Positions 45,849-48,789 of a stretch of DNA of 48,789 nt are shown here, piece after piece. The notes under the pieces were generated by a model. The model was not told the DNA's origin and did no database searches. It saw nothing but the letters and a program-made list of their open reading frames with translations. Each line of letters opens with the position of its first letter. The stretch's first letter is position 1. Position numbers and translations under genes: made by a program. Source of the stretch: a bacterium (GTDB taxonomy: Bacteria > Campylobacterota > Campylobacteria > Campylobacterales > Sulfurimonadaceae); assembly GCA_018822665.1 (NCBI GenBank), contig JAHJJX010000013.1:1-48789 (forward strand), given 5' to 3'.

Positions 45849-45874
45849 GGGCATGTGGAAGTTTCCACATGCCA
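45849..45874. terminator. Inverted pair of the dispersed motif: hairpin between convergent genes
   Basis: GGCATGTGGAA (45850-45860) and TTCCACATGCC (45863-45873) form a perfect 11-bp dyad with a 2-nt spacer, copies 17 (minus) and 18 (plus). It lies between the small membrane-protein stop (45842) and the convergent fba stop (45886). No T-run on either side. Confidence 0.7.
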
Positions 45875-45885
45875 TGAATATAAAA

Positions 45886-46965
45886 TTAGTTTCTGCCTAT
45901 CGCGTTTAAATCAGAAAATGCTTGTTCTACACGTGCGACCAAAGTTTTTTGTCCGTCTCTTAACCATTTTCTAGGGTCGTAATATTTTTTATTCGGCTTA
46001 TCTTCACCCTCTGGATTTCCAATTTGGCCTTGAAGATAATCTCTATGTTTTTCATAATAATCTTTCACGCCAACCCAAGTTGCCCACTGAGTATCTGTGT
46101 CTATATTCATTTTGATAACGCCGTAACTGATAGCTTCACGAATCTCTTCAAGAGAGGAACCTGAACCACCGTGGAAAACAAAATTCACAGGTTTTTCATT
46201 TGTATTATATTTTTTTTGAATATATTGCTGAGAATTATCCAAAATTATTGGAGTAAGCATTACATTTCCAGGCTTATACACGCCATGAACATTTCCAAAT
46301 GAAGCGGCAATTGTAAAATTTGGAGAAACCTTGCTGAGCTCTTCATAAGCGTATGCAACTTCTTCGGGCTGTGTATACAAAAGGGCATTATCTATATTTG
46401 TATTATCTACACCATCTTCTTCTCCGCCCGTCACACCGAGCTCTATCTCAATGCTCATACCGATTTTACTCATTCGCTCAAGATATTTTTTTGAAATTGC
46501 TATATTTTCTTCTAAAGGTTCTTCTGAGAGGTCAAGCATGTGTGAAGAAAAGAGTGGTTTTGCGTGAGTTTTATAGTAAGTTTCGCCGGCTTCAAGCAAA
46601 GCATCTATCCAAGGAAGCAATTCTTTAGCGGCATGATCAGTATGAAGAATAACAGGCACACCATAACTCTCAGCCATCATGTGCACATGCATAGCACCTG
46701 AAATCGCACCCGCTATGGCCGCTTTTTCATTTTCATTGCTTAAGCCTTTGCCTGCATAATATGCAGCTCCACCGTTGCTAAACTGAATAATTACGGGAGA
46801 TTTCACTTTAGCCGCTGCTTCTAGAACTGCATTGATAGAGTCTGTTCCAACAACATTAACAGCAGGGAGAGCAAATCCGGCCTCTTTCGCTGCCGCATAC
46901 ACTTTTGTTACATCTTCTCCAAAAAGAACACCAGGTTTTACAATATCTAAAATGCCTTTATTCAT
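45886..46965 (-). CDS. fba: Class II fructose-bisphosphate aldolase
   Basis: A 359-residue zinc-dependent aldolase for glycolysis and gluconeogenesis. Zinc ligands sit in ILHTDHAAKELLPWIDALLE and in NFVFHGGSGSSLEEI; ASFGNVHGVYKPGN and YGVIKMNIDTDTQWATW complete the active site. ATG 46965 with AGGAAAAG gives MNKGILDIVKPGVLFGEDV, the family start; an upstream in-frame start at 47052 lacks an RBS. In autotrophs using the reductive TCA cycle it serves sugar synthesis. Confidence 0.96.
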   Translation of the reverse strand: MNKGILDIVKPGVLFGEDVTKVYAAAKEAGFALPAVNVVGTDSINAVLEAAAKVKSPVIIQFSNGGAAYYAGKGLSNENEKAAIAGAISGAMHVHMMAESYGVPVILHTDHAAKELLPWIDALLEAGETYYKTHAKPLFSSHMLDLSEEPLEENIAISKKYLERMSKIGMSIEIELGVTGGEEDGVDNTNIDNALLYTQPEEVAYAYEELSKVSPNFTIAASFGNVHGVYKPGNVMLTPIILDNSQQYIQKKYNTNEKPVNFVFHGGSGSSLEEIREAISYGVIKMNIDTDTQWATWVGVKDYYEKHRDYLQGQIGNPEGEDKPNKKYYDPRKWLRDGQKTLVARVEQAFSDLNAIGRN

Positions 46966-46993
46966 AACTTTTCCTAAAAAATTTAATTTTTGT

Positions 46994-47004
46994 ATTATAT
47001 TATA
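46994..47004 (-). promoter_or_regulatory. Putative -10 elements of fba
   Basis: Two overlapping TATAAT hexamers on the minus strand (TTATAATATAATAC) about 30-40 bp before the fba start. Confidence 0.45.
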
Positions 47005-47116
47005 AGCTTTATTCAAAATAACTTTTTTTTTAAAAATCACCATCATAAGCAAATAAAATTCTTACCTGTTTCTCTTCTCCATACTAGCTCTAAAAAAATA
47101 AAAAAGTTTTTTATGC

Positions 47117-47122
47117 TAGAAT
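47117..47122 (+). promoter_or_regulatory. Putative extended -10 element of the cyclase-like gene
   Basis: TGCTAGAAT: TAGAAT with an upstream TGC extended -10, 28 bp before the start codon. Confidence 0.4.
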
Positions 47123-47149
47123 ATCTTAAAATAACAATGCAGAGTATAA

Positions 47150-47803
47150 ATGATTAATAAAAAGAAGAATCAGTGGATTACGGATGTCATACTTGTCGAC
47201 GTCATCAACTTTTCTAAATTACAATCAGAGGAACAATTGGAAATCATAAACTTTTTGACAAAAAGTTACACCAAGATGGTTGAAAAGATGCTCGCTAATT
47301 CGAATATGCCCCTTAGTAAGCTGATAATTGGATTTATCTCTACGGGTGATGGTTTTTTTTGTATTTTGAACCCTAGACTCAAGGGATTCGGGACAATACT
47401 GGGTCTGAGTTTTAACTATTTTTCAGAACATATTGCAAAAAAATATCCCTATTTTGAAGGAATTAGAATTGCTGTTCATACCGGACAAGTTTATGAGTTT
47501 ATAGATATCTTAGGCAACAAAAACTACATTGGGGATGGATTAAATGACTGCTCGAGATATTTGGAGTTAAAAAGCTATACAATTTCGACAGTTATGATTT
47601 CTGATACAGCTTTTGAGAGTCTGAAAAAATTTTTAGATTTGTATAAGGATTTTAATACACTCTTGCTACAAAGAGAATTTAAATACACATCTCAATACAC
47701 TTTCAAAGATAAACATGACAATGAAAAAAAAGGTCGTTTGGTTTGGTTAAGAAAGGCAGGTATAATTAACCCGCCAAATATAAATTTTAATTCTATAATT
47801 TAA
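47150..47803 (+). CDS. Stand-alone class III nucleotidyl cyclase-like protein
   Basis: A 217-residue cytoplasmic protein with a class III cyclase homology pattern: VILVDVINFSKL (metal Asp17 position), STGDGFFCIL (Asp67 in the GDG turn), RIAVHTGQVYEF, and NYIGDGLNDCSRYLEL (Asn132 and Arg136 of the transition-state motif). Because both Asp positions and the N/R pair are kept, it could be active, making cAMP or cGMP; the base-selecting residues cannot be assigned by eye. There is no sensor or membrane domain. It is followed 10 bp later by a coiled-coil HTH protein, likely co-transcribed. Class III cyclases are unusual in this phylum as far as I know. Confidence 0.6.
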   Translation: MINKKKNQWITDVILVDVINFSKLQSEEQLEIINFLTKSYTKMVEKMLANSNMPLSKLIIGFISTGDGFFCILNPRLKGFGTILGLSFNYFSEHIAKKYPYFEGIRIAVHTGQVYEFIDILGNKNYIGDGLNDCSRYLELKSYTISTVMISDTAFESLKKFLDLYKDFNTLLLQREFKYTSQYTFKDKHDNEKKGRLVWLRKAGIINPPNINFNSII

Positions 47804-47812
47804 GGAAGATAA

Positions 47813-48484
47813 ATGAGACTGACGCTGGATGAGTATGCAAAGCATTTTAAAATGTCCAAAGAGATGATACATTCAAAGCTCAGAAGCAAGAGGTTGAATT
47901 ATATTATAGAAAATGGGGTTACTTATATCATAGTAACAAAAAATTCTGCTGCTGAAGAAAAAATAATACAAATTAATCAGGAAAAAAAAGAACCGCAAAA
48001 AATCCCTGTTTCTGTTAAACCGACTGTTGCAACCGTAATATCTTTGTATCAGAGAGAAAATAAACAACTTAAAGATAAAATTACTCAACTTGAATCGAAA
48101 ATAGATAAGCTTATTGATGACAAAGAACAAATGCTTCGTAGCGAAATGGAAAAAATTGAGCAGGTTTACAGCACAAAAGATGCGCAGCTGAAAAATATCT
48201 TGGAACTGATTCATACAAAACTGATGATAGAACAAAAAACCCAGACTATTCACGAAGTTGAAAGCTATCAAACAAAATCAGAAGAACATTCAGAACAAAC
48301 TATTCAACTAGTTGAGTTGAAAGAATATTTAAAAACACTTGACTTGGAATCGTATCAAAGAAAAATAATAAAAAAAAGATTTTTAGCTGTTTATGATAAT
48401 GATGTTAGAATTATTCAGCAAAATGGCAAGCTCTATTTAGATTTTTCAAAGTACGACTATAGTGATTTACTTCAACTGTATTAG
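47813..48484 (+). CDS. HTH and coiled-coil protein of unknown function (DUF3972-like)
   Basis: A 223-residue protein. The first ~50 residues (MRLTLDEYAKHFKMSKEMIH, then SKLRSKRLNYIIENGVTYII) look like a MerR/excisionase-type helix-turn-helix plus wing. The middle (SLYQRENKQLKDKITQLESK, then IDKLIDDKEQMLRSEMEKIE) is a long coiled coil, and the last ~40 residues are a small domain (FLAVYDNDVRIIQQNGKLYL). It resembles Campylobacterota proteins of the DUF3972 type; that is memory-based. AAGGAAG precedes the ATG. Paired with the cyclase-like gene, so a signalling role is possible. Confidence 0.55.
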   Translation: MRLTLDEYAKHFKMSKEMIHSKLRSKRLNYIIENGVTYIIVTKNSAAEEKIIQINQEKKEPQKIPVSVKPTVATVISLYQRENKQLKDKITQLESKIDKLIDDKEQMLRSEMEKIEQVYSTKDAQLKNILELIHTKLMIEQKTQTIHEVESYQTKSEEHSEQTIQLVELKEYLKTLDLESYQRKIIKKRFLAVYDNDVRIIQQNGKLYLDFSKYDYSDLLQLY

Positions 48485-48598
48485 GTTTTCATTCAATTTT
48501 TTCTTTCTAGCACAACCTAGTATAGTACGCTTTTCAAATAAGATACTCTCCGCAATTAACTTACCGACATAATGCGCAAGCAGTCCTATTATAAACAA
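48467..48598 (-). CDS. Possible small membrane peptide (uncertain)
   Basis: A 43-residue reading frame on the minus strand with no ATG: a TTG at 48598 has AGAGG about 10 bp upstream and reads (M)FIIGLLAHYVGKLIAESI then LFEKRTILGCARKKKLNE. Hydrophobic start and basic end could suit a small membrane protein or a gene remnant. It overlaps the convergent gene by 18 bp. Low confidence. Confidence 0.2.
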   Translation of the reverse strand: MFIIGLLAHYVGKLIAESILFEKRTILGCARKKKLNENLIQLK

Positions 48599-48789
48599 AA
48601 AAAAACGCCTCTTTAAAACTTAAAATAAATTTATTTCAATTTCTGTATTCTAAAAACCTGTCATTAAGAATACCTATATTTCCTTTCAATAGTAAAAATA
48701 ATAATTCAAGAATACATAATCCCATATAAAATACGATATCTCGTATATAAAATATTATTTAACATATATGATACAATTTATTTAATATA
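48485..48789. other. AT-rich tail without a confident gene
   Basis: 305 bp, very AT-rich. It holds the uncertain minus-strand small frame, a T/A-rich stretch, and near the end an inverted repeat ATACGA-TATC-TCGTAT (48731-48746) bracketed by two ATATAAAAT direct repeats (48724-48732, 48745-48753). I see no convincing gene. Confidence 0.5.

Overview
The window is a low-G+C, gene-dense chromosomal segment from a member of the Campylobacterota (epsilonproteobacteria), most like Sulfurimonas or a close chemolithoautotrophic relative. The evidence is an ATP-citrate lyase beta subunit (reductive TCA cycle), a flgI-flgJ-flgM-flgN-flgK flagellar cluster, the cbpA-hspR pair, a PEB4-type PpiC isomerase, and an rpmH-rnpA-yidD-yidC-jag-mnmE chain. 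I saw no rRNA, tRNA, CRISPR array, insertion sequence or prophage. Apart from small genes of unknown function, the content is housekeeping.

Layout. 1-4.1 kb, minus strand: aclB (3' end outside the window), a GT-C-like membrane glycosyltransferase, a trpG/pabA glutaminase and galU. 4.1-9 kb, minus: an unpaired OppC/DppC-type permease, then flgK, flgN, flgM, flgJ and flgI; flgI has a well-spaced sigma54 promoter. 9-11.6 kb, minus: five tightly overlapping genes (rsmD, an unknown, a DnaQ-like exonuclease, a membrane protein, an unknown). 11.8-16 kb: murA (+), then hspR, cbpA and purH (-). 16-23.9 kb: pfkA (+), a small exported protein-porin-chemoreceptor operon (-), purL, greA and an unknown (-). 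24-27.7 kb, plus: HDOD protein, RNase R and holA. 27.8-36 kb: DUF350 membrane protein, ilvC, two plus-strand accessory genes (one NYN-like), ruvX, mnmE, jag, yidC, yidD, rnpA and rpmH. 36-39 kb: a small tetraheme cytochrome and clpB. 39-47 kb: nitroreductase, an ACC-deaminase-like PLP enzyme, PpiC, a hybrid histidine kinase, nth, a lipoprotein, cmoA, a small membrane protein and fba. 47-48.8 kb: a stand-alone class III cyclase-like protein and a coiled-coil HTH protein.

Two systems stand out. First, a short motif, TTCCACATGCCA (core CCACATGCC), occurs 18 times by hand count on both strands. About half the copies are intergenic. Three loci carry it as head-to-head inverted pairs at gene ends, without U-tracts, and the coding copies are read in more than one frame. 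That distribution resembles the DNA uptake sequences of Neisseria and Pasteurellaceae. I know of no short-motif uptake sequence described in Campylobacterota, so this is my main candidate for an undescribed system; the uptake role is inference. Second, cbpA-hspR and clpB have nearly superimposable promoters (TTGACA, 18 bp, TATAAT), each overlapped by a HAIR-like HspR operator, which gives a sequence-visible HspR regulon.

Smaller points: rnpA has no ATG, GTG or TTG start in frame and probably begins at ATT inside rpmH; Jag carries four 12-residue repeats; a 10-bp dyad lies in the divergent ilvC promoter region; and several neighbouring genes overlap by a few bases, suggesting translational coupling.
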